From assembly GCF_017792025.1 (NCBI RefSeq), contig NZ_CP046956.1, positions 2,852,001 to 2,916,000 of the forward strand: DNA of 64,000 nucleotides, read 5' to 3'. Of the stretch, positions 10,580 to 19,347 are shown in pieces (the stretch's first letter is position 1; every line of letters starts with the position of its first letter). The notes beneath the pieces are model-generated. The model ran no database searches, was not told the origin of the DNA, and saw only the letters and a list, made by a program, of their open reading frames with translations. The DNA is from Sediminibacillus dalangtanensis. Lineage in GTDB: Bacteria > Bacillota > Bacilli > Bacillales > Amphibacillaceae. Position numbers and translations under genes: made by a program.

Positions 10580-11368
10580 ATGAAAATGAAACGAATTTTA
10601 TTTTTTCTTGTCATCATGCTTTTTGGCCTTGCTGCCTGCGGGCAATCCGACAAGCAGGGTTCCGGCGATGACAATGCCGACCCACAACCACTCGAGGTGG
10701 ATTTGCAAGTGCCGGAACAAGCGGACAGCGGTGAAGCCGTCAGCATGACCGCCAAAGTCACACAGGGTGGAGAAAATGTCGGCGATGCCGATGAGGTAGA
10801 GTTTGAAATATGGCAGGAAGGTGCAAAAGACGATAGTGAAATGATCGAAGCGGAATACCAGGAAGACGGTGTCTATGGAATAGAAAAAAACTTTGAAGCG
10901 GACGGCACTTATGTCGTTCAGTCCCATGTCACTGCCCGGCAAATGCATATCATGCCGAAAAAGTCGATTGTGATCGGAAGCGCAGAAGATGGAGATAAGG
11001 AGGATACAAAAGAAGGGCATAGCCACGGAGACGATGAAAGTACAGGAGAAGATGACAGTGCCCATCACCACCATGACGATTTGGCTGTCGAACTGGATGC
11101 TCCGGATACGTTAACAGTTCACGAAGAAAGCGAAGTGACAGTCAGCGTCAACCAGGATGAGGAACCGTTAACCGGCGCAAATGTCACATTGGAAATCTAC
11201 CACAACCCGGATGAAGATCCTCAATGGGTCAATTTGACAGAAGGGGACAACGGCATCTATGCAGGAAATGTCACTTTTGAACACAGTGGCGAGCATGAAA
11301 TCACCATTCATGTCAAAAAGGGGGATTTGCATACGCATCAGGAGGCGACTCTAGCGGTAGAAGAGTAA
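10580..11368 (+). CDS. Lipoprotein with two YtkA/FixH-like domains and a His-rich linker
   Basis: The 262-residue product has a lipoprotein signal peptide ending in LAAC, so it should be lipidated and anchored outside the membrane. Two immunoglobulin-like YtkA/FixH-type domains (roughly residues 35-130 and 170-262) are separated by an acidic, His-rich linker containing HSHGDDE and HHHHDD. The whole protein is very acidic. FixH/YtkA domains are associated with respiratory-oxidase and metal-handling proteins, and the His clusters suggest metal binding, but no substrate can be named. The ATG at 10580 is preferred over the TTG at 10574 because AAAGGA lies 12 nt upstream. The gene is monocistronic between its own promoter and a strong terminator. 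Confidence 0.85.
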   Translation: MKMKRILFFLVIMLFGLAACGQSDKQGSGDDNADPQPLEVDLQVPEQADSGEAVSMTAKVTQGGENVGDADEVEFEIWQEGAKDDSEMIEAEYQEDGVYGIEKNFEADGTYVVQSHVTARQMHIMPKKSIVIGSAEDGDKEDTKEGHSHGDDESTGEDDSAHHHHDDLAVELDAPDTLTVHEESEVTVSVNQDEEPLTGANVTLEIYHNPDEDPQWVNLTEGDNGIYAGNVTFEHSGEHEITIHVKKGDLHTHQEATLAVEE

Positions 11369-11405
11369 GCTTTTCGAGGTGAGACTTCATAAAATGTAAC
11401 CCAAC

Positions 11406-11450
11406 AGAAAGAGGGGCCCTTTCTTTTTGAATGAATGGACCCCTCTTTCT
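11406..11450. terminator. Bidirectional terminator between convergent genes
   Basis: A perfect 11-bp stem (AGAAAGAGGGG at 11406-11416, complement at 11440-11450), rich in T on both sides, separates the lipoprotein gene (plus) from the small membrane protein gene (minus). Confidence 0.9.
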
Positions 11451-11459
11451 TCTTCACTT

Positions 11460-11651
11460 TTATTTATGGATAGAGCTGTCAGGTTTCATTGTTCCTCTTA
11501 CAAAGATTCCAATTGTCAACACTATCAACCCGAGACATCCTCCAATAAAGTCGATAAGGTGAACGTTTCCATCCCGCAGAAATTTAATGAAAAATCCACC
11601 GCCGAATATAACTGTAATGATGATGCCGAAAAAAATGGACCAATACTTCAC
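11460..11651 (-). CDS. Small two-helix membrane protein, function unknown
   Basis: The 63-residue frame starts at a GTG preceded by GAGGTGAG at good distance. It contains two hydrophobic segments (about residues 3-24 and 31-51) separated by a short charged loop. No family is recognised. It lies 50 bp downstream of the VOC-fold gene and may be cotranscribed with it, ending at the shared terminator. It is probably a real small membrane protein; the function is unknown. Confidence 0.6.
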   Translation of the reverse strand: MKYWSIFFGIIITVIFGGGFFIKFLRDGNVHLIDFIGGCLGLIVLTIGIFVRGTMKPDSSIHK

Positions 11652-11700
11652 AATATCTCACCTCTACAAAGTGGGGTATCGTCTCATACCTTCCATGTAA

Positions 11701-12075
11701 CTAGGATAAAGGCTCTACCATCCAAATTTTATATCCATCCGGATCGGCAATGACAGCCTCCTTCACTCCCCATTCCCGGTCGATCGGTTCCTGGACGATT
11801 TGTCCTCCCGCCTCTCTTATGGAAGTGACTGTTTTGTTCACGTCATCTACCTCAAACTCGATAACAATCCCATTTTCCACGGGTTCCGGTTCATCGATGA
11901 TATGTAACAACACCGTGACTTTTCCGTCCCCAGTACCGATGGAATAAGAAGCCATCCCATTCTCTACAAAATCTTCAGGCAGATGTAAAACATCTTTGTA
12001 AAACGTAATAGACTTATCCAAGTCTTTTACTGGGACTACGATCGTATTTAGTTTTTTAATCTGGAACTCTGCCAT
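11701..12075 (-). CDS. VOC-superfamily (glyoxalase/bleomycin-resistance fold) protein
   Basis: The 124-residue single-domain protein shows the paired beta-alpha-beta-beta-beta modules of the vicinal-oxygen-chelate fold: VPVKDLDKSITFYKDVLHL in the first half, and FEVDDVNKTVTSIREAGG followed by IADPDGYKIWMVEP in the second. The open frame extends upstream, but ATG 12075 (MAEFQIKKL) has GGAGAGGAG about 9 nt before it. VOC proteins include glyoxalase I, dioxygenases and resistance proteins. The metal-site residues do not allow the substrate to be chosen. Confidence 0.8.
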   Translation of the reverse strand: MAEFQIKKLNTIVVPVKDLDKSITFYKDVLHLPEDFVENGMASYSIGTGDGKVTVLLHIIDEPEPVENGIVIEFEVDDVNKTVTSIREAGGQIVQEPIDREWGVKEAVIADPDGYKIWMVEPLS

Positions 12076-12344
12076 TGTAACCATCTCCTCTCCATCATTT
12101 AAAAATTTTCTACTCGTAATAACTAGAATAGGGTAAAAGACTGATTGAAAACGCATTCTATGATATTTATCCTAACACAAAATACCAATTAATTTCTATC
12201 ATTTTACAAATGAAATGGCTTCTTCTCTGAACAACCAGAAAGAAAGGGATAAAATCTTATCGAAACCGCCACAGAACGGTTAGTATGTTCCATAGATGGA
12301 CTTCCCTTTTATCCTGTGGTTTGATGCGTGCTTCGAATCGCTAC

Positions 12345-12458
12345 GGCAAGATACTACGCGTTCCACGGGCACGGCTTCAACTTCCTCAGAAAGCACCAAC
12401 CGCTTTCTTGCGGGATTTTCAGCTCGTGCTGTTCCCGTTGGAGTCTCCGTATCTTGCC
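12345..12458 (+). repeat. 114-bp intergenic repeat, copy A
   Basis: The unit begins GGCAAGATAC and ends with a near-complementary GTATCTTGCC, so it has short terminal inverted repeats. Its core carries ccacgggcacggctt and agctcgtgctgttcccg. Copy B, 262 bp away in opposite orientation, has the same length and matches along most of the unit. The motif TCGCTAC occurs just before and just after the unit and could be a target duplication or chance. The type resembles GC-rich intergenic repeats seen in halophilic and alkaliphilic Bacillaceae. Confidence 0.75.
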
Positions 12459-12719
12459 TTCGCTACGTTTTCGTGGTCTGATTTCGACATGATCAAGACA
12501 AGATGAACCGTATTCTTCTATTGGCTGATAGGTATCTAAACAGGGAAGAAGACGAAAAATCAGGATGGGGGTTCCTTTATTCTTTAAAAATTGGACAATA
12601 GCAAAAAGGATATAGAAGTACTCCTAGTTCCATGTTCCATGCGGCTTCGCTTTCTATCCGTAACGGGAATAAGCAAAACGAAAAACACACCAGAAGAGAA
12701 GGTATCTCCATCCAACGGA

Positions 12720-12833
12720 GGCAAGGTACGCAGACACCAGCGGGATGAGCGCGAACTGAAGATCCACTTGGCAAAGCGGTATTCTTTGCCAAGTTAGCCA
12801 AAGCCGTGCCCGCGGAAAGCGAAGTACCTTGCC
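12720..12833 (-). repeat. 114-bp intergenic repeat, copy B (inverted)
   Basis: Read on the minus strand, this unit begins GGCAAGGTAC and ends CGTACCTTGCC. It shares with copy A the blocks TTCC.CGGGCACGGCTT, CCGCTTT, TTCAG.TCG.GCT and TCCCG.TGG.GTCT, in the same order and spacing. The TSD-like TCGCTAC of copy A is absent here. Confidence 0.75.
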
Positions 12834-12892
12834 GGAGTGGAAAATTGCACTTTTCATATGAGAAGGATAGAACGGTTTTCTTTTTGCTCATC

Positions 12893-12928
12893 AAAAAAAC
12901 CGAACGAATGGTGATATTGTTCGGTTTT
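12893..12928 (-). terminator. Rho-independent terminator after prfC
   Basis: A 10-bp perfect stem (AAAACCGAAC at 12896-12905, complement at 12919-12928) is followed on the minus strand by seven T residues. Confidence 0.9.
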
Positions 12929-12965
12929 CATTTGGGTCACAGGCGCTTTTTTTTATTTTCTAGTT

Positions 12966-14555
12966 TTATTGATAGCTTTGGTCGTACTGATTTACTTCAA
13001 ACAAATCAATCAGCTCGATATCCTGGTGTTTATCCTGGAACCAGCGCAGCGAAAAATCATTCTTGAACAAGGCAAGGTACTCTCCTTCCCGGTCCTTGAC
13101 AAGCAGGTTGCGTTCATCAAACATCGAACGGTCGACCTGCTCTTCCTTGAGCCAGCGCGGAATCCTCTCTCCGATCGATTCCAGCATAACCTCGACGTTG
13201 TACTCATTTTTCATGCGGTATTCAAACACTTCATATTGCAGTTCGCCAACAGCCCCGATGATATAGGATTCGTCATTGGTGCCACGGAATAACTGAATGG
13301 CACCTTCCTGAACCAGCTGCTCGATGCCTTTTTTGAACTGCTTCGCCTTCATGACGTTTTTCGCCGATACTTTTTTAAACAGCTCTGGCGGGAACTGGGG
13401 CAATTCGTCATATTCAAACGACTCTTTGCCTTCTATCAACGTATCGCCGATCCGGTATGCGTTCGGATCATAAATCCCGATGATATCCCCAGCGTATGCT
13501 TCTTCTACCGTGTCCCGCGAAGAGGCAACGAATTGTTGAGACTGGGCCAGTTTGATAGGCTTATCGGTCCTTGCCAGTTTGACGCTCATCCCCCGCTCAA
13601 ATTTTCCGGAGCAAACCCGCAGAAAGGCGACTCGGTCACGGTGAGCCGGATTCATGTTGGCCTGGATTTTGAAAACAAAGCCGGAAAAATCCGGATTATC
13701 GGGGCTCACCAAGCCTTCTGTCGACTTTCTTGCTGTCGGAGCCGGTGCCATGGAAATGAAGGTATCAAAAAAGGTCTGTACACCGAACGGCGCAAGCGCG
13801 CTTCCGAAGAAAATCGGAGTCTGCTCCCCTCGCAACACGGCTTCCAGCGAAAACTGATCGCCTGCTTCATCAAGAAGCGCTAGCTCATCTTCCGTTTCTT
13901 TATAGGTTGCATCATTCACCAGGTCTGCATATTCCGGTTTGTCGAGGTCTGAGTACGGGATATAGCTTTCCTCTTCATTGCCGTTAAACCGGACGAATTG
14001 CTCGCCGTGCCGGTCGAAAATTCCCAAAAACCTTTTCCCCATTCCTACCGGCCAGTTCATTGGATAGGTTTCGATATCGAGTACTTCCTCGATCTCTTCC
14101 ATCAATTCAAGCGGTTCACGGCCTTCCCGGTCCAGCTTGTTGATGAAAGTAAAAATCGGAATCCCGCGCATCCGGCAAACTTTGAAAAGCTTGATCGTCT
14201 GCGCCTCGATCCCTTTGGTGGCATCAATGATCATCACCACACTGTCGACAGCAGTCAACGTCCGGTACGTGTCTTCACTGAAATCCTCGTGACCCGGGGT
14301 ATCCAGAATATTCACTTGATGCCCTTTATAAGGAAAATTCATGACACTGGATGTAACAGAGATTCCACGCTGTTTCTCGATTTCCATCCAGTCCGATGTT
14401 GCAAATTTACCCGACTTTTTTCCTTTTACTGTACCAGCCGAACGAATCAGGTTTCCGAATAACAATAGCTTCTCGGTCAGCGTTGTTTTCCCGGCATCGG
14501 GGTGGGAAATAATCGCAAAGGTCTTCCGCTTGTTCACTTCTTCTTTAATAGACAT
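12966..14555 (-). CDS. prfC: Peptide chain release factor 3
   Basis: RF3 is a translational GTPase that removes RF1 and RF2 from the ribosome after peptide release. The 529-residue length equals that of the E. coli protein. Motifs in order: P-loop [12 protein letters not shown] (about residues 16-27), switch region [11 protein letters not shown]3 [15 protein letters not shown]4 [10 protein letters not shown], then EF-Tu-like domain 2 and the RF3-specific C-terminal domain. The ATG is preceded by AAAGGG at 8 nt. The gene stands alone behind a leader of about 180 nt with its own promoter and a start-stop element. Confidence 0.97.
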   Translation of the reverse strand: MSIKEEVNKRKTFAIISHPDAGKTTLTEKLLLFGNLIRSAGTVKGKKSGKFATSDWMEIEKQRGISVTSSVMNFPYKGHQVNILDTPGHEDFSEDTYRTLTAVDSVVMIIDATKGIEAQTIKLFKVCRMRGIPIFTFINKLDREGREPLELMEEIEEVLDIETYPMNWPVGMGKRFLGIFDRHGEQFVRFNGNEEESYIPYSDLDKPEYADLVNDATYKETEDELALLDEAGDQFSLEAVLRGEQTPIFFGSALAPFGVQTFFDTFISMAPAPTARKSTEGLVSPDNPDFSGFVFKIQANMNPAHRDRVAFLRVCSGKFERGMSVKLARTDKPIKLAQSQQFVASSRDTVEEAYAGDIIGIYDPNAYRIGDTLIEGKESFEYDELPQFPPELFKKVSAKNVMKAKQFKKGIEQLVQEGAIQLFRGTNDESYIIGAVGELQYEVFEYRMKNEYNVEVMLESIGERIPRWLKEEQVDRSMFDERNLLVKDREGEYLALFKNDFSLRWFQDKHQDIELIDLFEVNQYDQSYQ

Positions 14556-14616
14556 ATAAAAATCCCTTTCTTATAAGTGATTGGTATAAAGTTTCTGTTC
14601 AGCAAGGGATTTATGT

Positions 14617-14636
14617 TTACATTGGATGATTCTCCT
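14617..14636 (-). promoter_or_regulatory. Start-stop (AUG-UAA) element with Shine-Dalgarno in the prfC leader
   Basis: On the minus strand AGGAG (14632-14636) is followed after 9 nt by ATG (14620-14622) and directly by TAA (14617-14619), about 60 nt upstream of prfC. It could bind ribosomes and terminate at once. Upstream in the same leader, arms of GCACCTG and CAGGTGC can form a hairpin. No function is established; the pattern may be accidental. Confidence 0.4.
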
Positions 14637-14739
14637 TTATCTAACATGCACCTGCAGGTAAAGCAGGTAAACAGGTGCGCCAAAATCTCTGCTTCGAGCC
14701 AACGACTCCACTTTGGGAGTGAAATTTTAATCCTTTACT

Positions 14740-14769
14740 ATCATAGCTAATTTGACTGCTGTTTATCAA
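14740..14769 (-). promoter_or_regulatory. Candidate sigma-A promoter of prfC
   Basis: TTGATA (14764-14769), an 18-bp spacer and TATGAT (14740-14745) would start a transcript with a leader of about 180 nt before the prfC ATG. Confidence 0.55.
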
Positions 14770-14812
14770 CCAGAAAATTGCAATTCATTCACTAACCTAT
14801 GCAAGCCGTTAA

Positions 14813-15373
14813 TTATAAACCGAACTCATCCTTGATCAACAAGGCCGTTTGTTCTGCTGTCAGTTCGGAATTATCGATTCGCAGGTAAGGTTTCCGGGTA
14901 ACTTCACCAGGCCTGGAGTTCAAGCGGTATTGTTCGTGCGTCAAACGCAAATTGCTCTCTGACTGCTCCAGGTTCCGCTTCGTCGGCTTTAGTGCCAGAC
15001 GGTGCGGGGTTATATTGCGCTCCAACCTTGTAGCCAAAGGTGATTCCAGTTCCACAAATAGGATTTCTGCTCCTTTTGATTCGAACGTTTCACAGATTTT
15101 CTCGACAAAATCCCAGTCTTCCTGCTGGTCGAACGCCCAAACATAAGTGAAAATCAGACCAGGCAAATCACTTTTCGCTACTTCTTCAAAAATTGCATGA
15201 CGGAACATATTGACAAGACGCTGGAATGACTCCGAGTCAAAATCAAAAAAACGATGGACCAGTTCGATGGTCATATGATTATGGAACAATTTCAAGCCAG
15301 TCATTTTCTCGAGTTCCTGCCCGACGGTCATTTTCCCGACAGCCTGTGGACCGTATAGTAGAACGAATTTCAT
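14813..15373 (-). CDS. P-loop kinase-like ATPase, substrate unknown
   Basis: The 186-residue cytoplasmic protein starts MKFVLLYGPQAVGKMTVG, a Walker A loop (GPQAVGKM, residues 8-15) at the extreme N-terminus as in shikimate-kinase and AAA-type small nucleotide kinases. NHMTIELVHRFF follows, and a basic lid-like region RLERNITPHRLALKPTKR occupies about residues 115-135. The next residue after the lysine is Met rather than the usual Ser/Thr pair, though Thr comes next (GKMT). It is annotated in relatives only as a generic AAA-family ATPase. It is monocistronic and faces away from the helicase gene. Confidence 0.75.
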   Translation of the reverse strand: MKFVLLYGPQAVGKMTVGQELEKMTGLKLFHNHMTIELVHRFFDFDSESFQRLVNMFRHAIFEEVAKSDLPGLIFTYVWAFDQQEDWDFVEKICETFESKGAEILFVELESPLATRLERNITPHRLALKPTKRNLEQSESNLRLTHEQYRLNSRPGEVTRKPYLRIDNSELTAEQTALLIKDEFGL

Positions 15374-15502
15374 GCCCTCTCCCCCTCAGTTGATGCTGCT
15401 GTTTTGTTTTTCTAATGCTAACACAAATCTGCCCGAATTCCTTCCATTAATTTTTTGGTTTTTTCTCTGTGTTACTCCATCACTCAAACTTGCAGCCTCT
15501 GT

Positions 15503-15508
15503 TATAAT
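15503..15508 (+). promoter_or_regulatory. -10 element upstream of the SWIM-SNF2 helicase
   Basis: A perfect TATAAT preceded by TGT lies 41 bp before the TTG start. The -35 region is poor, so this is a candidate only. Confidence 0.4.
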
Positions 15509-15548
15509 AGAGAGATGACTATGTTTTTCAACAAGGGATGAGATAGAG

Positions 15549-18500
15549 TTGCGAACGTTTTTTTTAGACAAACAGGACATCGTGAAAATCACCGGAGAAC
15601 GTTTTTATAAAAGGGGTCTGGACTATTATCAAAAGGGGCGGGTGCATGGAATCACCTACAATCCGACTATCAATGCCTGGCGCGGACAGGTTCGCGGCAC
15701 GGAAACTTATAGTGTCCGTATTTTCTTTTTTGACGATGATGATTTGGAAGGAAGCTGCGACTGTCCGGCCTATGCCACGCATTATACCTGTAAGCATATA
15801 GCCGCTGTCTTGCTGGCAATCAGCCAGGAGTCATGGAGTAAGATCCGTACCGAATCCGGGCAGGAGGATTTTGTGGCTGAACAAGTAGATTTTGATTTTT
15901 CTTCCAGAATGATCGATGCCTTCACCGAAAAAACGCCGAAACAAAAGCAGCTGTTGCAGGTAGAATACATCCTGCAAAGCCGAGTGAATCCGCATAATTC
16001 AACGTTTTTCCTTGAGGCAGAAGTGAGATTGGGCACATCCAGAACGTATGTCATCAAAGACATCCGGGAACTGTTGTCCCATATCAAAAGAGGGATTCCT
16101 TATAAAATAACGCCTTCATTCACCTATCAGCCCGGCAGCCATGTATTCCGGGATCAGGATCAACCGATTATCAATCAGCTGATCGATGCCTATGACAATG
16201 AGGCCTTGTACGAAAATTCTTTTTCCAATCCAATGGTGGATAAACGGTCGATTATACTGCCACCCACCGTCGCCGGAAAACTGCTCACACTGTTGGCTGA
16301 AGCGGACAGTTTTTATCAAGTCAGAGATGAAAAAATACCAATCGAGGTCGAGCAAAACATCCAGCCAGTCCGGTTCCAACTCGACAAACAGGCTGAGGAA
16401 TCCTTTCAAATCGATATTTCCGATTTGGCGAATTATATGTATTTTCAGCACTATGGCTGCCTGTTTTCCGACGGAACCTTTTACCTGCTTGATAAGGAGC
16501 AGCGTAAGATCATGGACCAGCTTTATGCCCTGCTGCCATACAGGACGGATAAACAACAACAAATCGCCGGCAAAGAGATGAGTTCATTCGTCAGCAATGT
16601 CGTTCCCAAACTGGAAAAAATCGGACGGGTACATTATGCAGAAAAAACCAAAAATGCGATTACGACCAGCCCGCTGCGCCCGAAAGTGTATCTTGAAGAA
16701 GTTTCTGATTCGCTTCAGTTAAAACTGGAATTCCACTATGGCGAGGATATCGTTTATCCGTATCAGGAAGACCGACTGGCAGAAAAGGTAATAAAACGGG
16801 AAGCCGCCAAAGAGTTGGCCTTAATCAGCCTGCTGGAAGAAGCGGAATTTGTCTATTTAAACGATATGTATCAATTGTTCAAAATGGATGCAATTTATCA
16901 CTTCCTACAGGAAACACTTCCGCAACTAAAAGAAATGGCCGATGTATACGTTTCTTCCAGGGTGAAGACGTTGATCAATACAAGTGAGCCGGTTATGTCC
17001 AGTTCTGTTGAAGTCAATCGACTTGACGGAATGCTTGATATCCAATTTGATGTCGATGGCATTTCTGCCGAGGAAGTCCAGCAATTGATGCAGGCATTGA
17101 TTGAAAAACGGCGATATTACCGGATTCCGGAAGGAGCACTTGTCTCTTTGGAAGATGAATCATTTGATTCTTTCCGCCAGCTGGCCGACAAGCTCCAGCT
17201 TCAAAAAAACCATGTCGAGGACGGCAAAATCCAAGTGCCGATGGCCCGGAGTTTCCAAATTGAGGAGGCCTTGGATGATGACCATGCTGAATATGGCGAA
17301 ACGTTTCAACAGTTGCTCACTCAGCTGAAAAATCCGGGAGATCTTGATTTTCCGCTGCCGGCAAAGTTGAAAGCAGAATTGCGTGATTATCAGCTGACTG
17401 GTTATCGGTGGTTTAAAACGTTAAGTCACTATCACCTCGGCGGCATATTGGCAGATGATATGGGCTTGGGGAAAACCATTCAGACAATCACGTATCTGTT
17501 ATCGGAAAAAGAAACCAACGGAACGATGAAAAGTCTCGTAGTGGCACCCGCTTCCCTGCTATATAACTGGCAAAAGGAGTTCGAAAAATTCGCCCCTTCT
17601 CTCCAGGTGGCGGTGATTGCCGGTACCAAACAACAACGCCGGGAAATAATCAACACAAACAGTGCTGCCGATGTCTATGTGACCTCTTACCCGTTGCTGC
17701 GCAAAGATACTGGTTTTTATGAAGAAACAGTGTTTGATCACTTTATATTGGACGAAGCACAGGCGATAAAAAATCATCTAACCCAAACCGCCAAAGCTAC
17801 ACGGATGATCCAAGCCGGAAAGCGTTTTGCCCTTAGTGGTACACCGATTGAAAATTCTCTGGAAGAGTTATGGGCGATTTTTCATACCATTTCGCCCGGA
17901 CTGTTTGTCAATAAGAAGGCTTTCCTTAACCTGGAACACGATTACATCGCACGCATCACCAGGCCGTTTATTTTACGCCGGCTAAAAACAGATGTTCTCG
18001 AGGAGCTTCCCGACAAGATTGAAACGGTGCAATACTCGGATCTTACCAAGCAGCAAAAACAGGTATACTTGGTTTACCTTGAAAAAATGCAACAGCAGGT
18101 GGCCGAAACGATTGAAGAAAAAGGGTTTGACAAAGGAAAGCTGGAAATATTGGCCGGTCTGACAAGACTGCGCCAAATCTGCTGTCATCCCGCCCTGTTC
18201 CTCGATAACTATAATGGAAAATCCGGGAAGCTGGAACAACTGCTGGAAACGGTACAGGAGTTGCAGGAAAGTGGGAAACGGGCGTTGGTATTTTCCCAGT
18301 TCTCCTCGATGCTGGGCATCATTGAGCAAAAGCTGACCGAGCAAGGAATTGATGTATTTTGCCTCGATGGCTCCACTCCGTCTTTAAAACGGATGGAAAT
18401 GGTAGAACGTTTTAATAACGGGGAAAAAACTGTCTTCCTGATTTCCCTGAAAGCAGGCGGAACCGGTCTGAACCTTACGGGTGCAGATACCGTCATTTTG

Positions 18501-18740
18501 TATGACTTATGGTGGAACCCGGCGGTCGAAGAACAAGCAGCAGGCCGTGCGCACCGGATCGGACAGAAAAACGTCGTTCAGGTCATCCGCTTGATAACGG
18601 AAGGAACGATTGAAGAGAAAATATTTGAACTACAGCAGAAAAAGCGTGAACTCGTGGATCAAATCATCCAGCCTGGAGAGACAATGCTATCGAAGCTGTC
18701 TGAACAGGAACTACGCGAGCTGCTGCAGATGAAAGTATAA
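15549..18740 (+). CDS. ywqA: SWIM zinc-finger SNF2-family DNA helicase (YwqA-like)
   Basis: The 1063-residue protein has an N-terminal SWIM zinc finger (CDCPAYATHYTCKH, about residues 62-75), a long middle region, and a C-terminal SWI2/SNF2 ATPase. ATPase motifs are I (DDMGLGKTIQT), II (DEAQ), III (LSGTPIENSLEELW), V (LKAGGTGLNLTGAD) and VI (AAGRAHRIGQ). Such proteins translocate on double-stranded DNA; B. subtilis YwqA and RapA-like proteins are relatives. It starts at a TTG with AAGGGATGAG 6 nt upstream; no ATG fits. It is longer than YwqA. It is a single gene followed by a strong terminator. Confidence 0.93.
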   Translation: MRTFFLDKQDIVKITGERFYKRGLDYYQKGRVHGITYNPTINAWRGQVRGTETYSVRIFFFDDDDLEGSCDCPAYATHYTCKHIAAVLLAISQESWSKIRTESGQEDFVAEQVDFDFSSRMIDAFTEKTPKQKQLLQVEYILQSRVNPHNSTFFLEAEVRLGTSRTYVIKDIRELLSHIKRGIPYKITPSFTYQPGSHVFRDQDQPIINQLIDAYDNEALYENSFSNPMVDKRSIILPPTVAGKLLTLLAEADSFYQVRDEKIPIEVEQNIQPVRFQLDKQAEESFQIDISDLANYMYFQHYGCLFSDGTFYLLDKEQRKIMDQLYALLPYRTDKQQQIAGKEMSSFVSNVVPKLEKIGRVHYAEKTKNAITTSPLRPKVYLEEVSDSLQLKLEFHYGEDIVYPYQEDRLAEKVIKREAAKELALISLLEEAEFVYLNDMYQLFKMDAIYHFLQETLPQLKEMADVYVSSRVKTLINTSEPVMSSSVEVNRLDGMLDIQFDVDGISAEEVQQLMQALIEKRRYYRIPEGALVSLEDESFDSFRQLADKLQLQKNHVEDGKIQVPMARSFQIEEALDDDHAEYGETFQQLLTQLKNPGDLDFPLPAKLKAELRDYQLTGYRWFKTLSHYHLGGILADDMGLGKTIQTITYLLSEKETNGTMKSLVVAPASLLYNWQKEFEKFAPSLQVAVIAGTKQQRREIINTNSAADVYVTSYPLLRKDTGFYEETVFDHFILDEAQAIKNHLTQTAKATRMIQAGKRFALSGTPIENSLEELWAIFHTISPGLFVNKKAFLNLEHDYIARITRPFILRRLKTDVLEELPDKIETVQYSDLTKQQKQVYLVYLEKMQQQVAETIEEKGFDKGKLEILAGLTRLRQICCHPALFLDNYNGKSGKLEQLLETVQELQESGKRALVFSQFSSMLGIIEQKLTEQGIDVFCLDGSTPSLKRMEMVERFNNGEKTVFLISLKAGGTGLNLTGADTVILYDLWWNPAVEEQAAGRAHRIGQKNVVQVIRLITEGTIEEKIFELQQKKRELVDQIIQPGETMLSKLSEQELRELLQMKV

Positions 18741-18787
18741 AGAATCCCCAGGCTGGTTTAGGGCCTGGGGATTCTTTATGTTTTTTT
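18741..18787 (+). terminator. Rho-independent terminator after the SNF2 helicase
   Basis: A perfect 13-bp stem (18741-18753 with 18763-18775) begins directly at the stop codon and is followed by TTTATG and a run of seven T. Confidence 0.93.
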
Positions 18788-18868
18788 CACTATTGATATG
18801 AATTGCGCAATAATGAAAATTCTCTTTTTATAAGGATCTCACTCGGTCTAATGAAGTTGAGTGTAAGT

Positions 18869-19190
18869 CCAGCGCTGTGGAAAACACTCCCTTTCCGTGG
18901 GAACGCTCCAGCTATCCCACTGGACATGAAGAATCTTTCTTGAATTTTCACCTCACGAAGAAAATGCGGGCTTCATTTTTGAGGATCTCGCATTTTTCCC
19001 AGCTTGGTATCGATATTCCTTGTTAGAAGAAGAGAAATGCTTACCATTTTCCGAGGAGATTTTTGGCAGAGATGGAATATATAGAATCCTAAGGAACGTA
19101 AAAAGCTGCTATCTTTGACGGCTGGCACTGCATTTTCCAACCAAGCTCACCAGCCGCCCGCGGAAAGCGCAGGGTATTTCCGCAGCGCCG
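18869..19190. repeat. Large inverted-repeat element, about 322 bp
   Basis: Arms of about 42 bp at 18869-18912 and 19149-19190 are inverted copies of one another: both contain agcgctg.ggaaa and ctttccg.ggg blocks. They flank about 236 bp of unique sequence without a gene. The arms share the ttccgcggg-type core with the 114-bp repeats at 12.3-12.8 kb but are a different arrangement. This accounts for most of the 0.5-kb gap between the helicase and minJ. Confidence 0.6.
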
Positions 19191-19299
19191 AATGCCAACT
19201 CAACGAATATAGGAGATTAGGGAGACTCCTTTCAAACTAGTTCGCACCAGTTACTATCAACTGAAACATAAGGGCAATAAAGTATTTGCTTCCGAATTT

Positions 19300-19334
19300 A
19301 AAAAAAGAGGCACCCTGCTCGGATACCTCTTTTT
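19300..19334 (-). terminator. Rho-independent terminator after minJ
   Basis: AAAAAGAGG and CCTCTTTTT arms flank a GC-containing loop. On the minus strand the hairpin ends in seven T, 14 bp past the minJ stop. Confidence 0.85.
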
Positions 19335-19347
19335 CACGACATGAAGT

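Larger units (their letters stand above)
12076..12892. other. Gene-free repeat-bearing gap before the prfC terminator
   Basis: About 0.8 kb without a convincing gene. It holds two inverted copies of a 114-bp GC-rich repeat, listed separately. Short open frames inside the repeats have no ribosome sites and appear accidental. Confidence 0.6.

Noticed and set aside
12577..12894. Frames of 60-105 codons inside the 114-bp repeats
   Set aside because: They arise from the GC-rich repeat itself, in several frames and both orientations, without start signals.
14581..14645. Upstream in-frame extension of prfC from an ATG in the leader
   Set aside because: The leader ATG is out of frame with prfC, and an in-frame stop lies just upstream of the annotated start.
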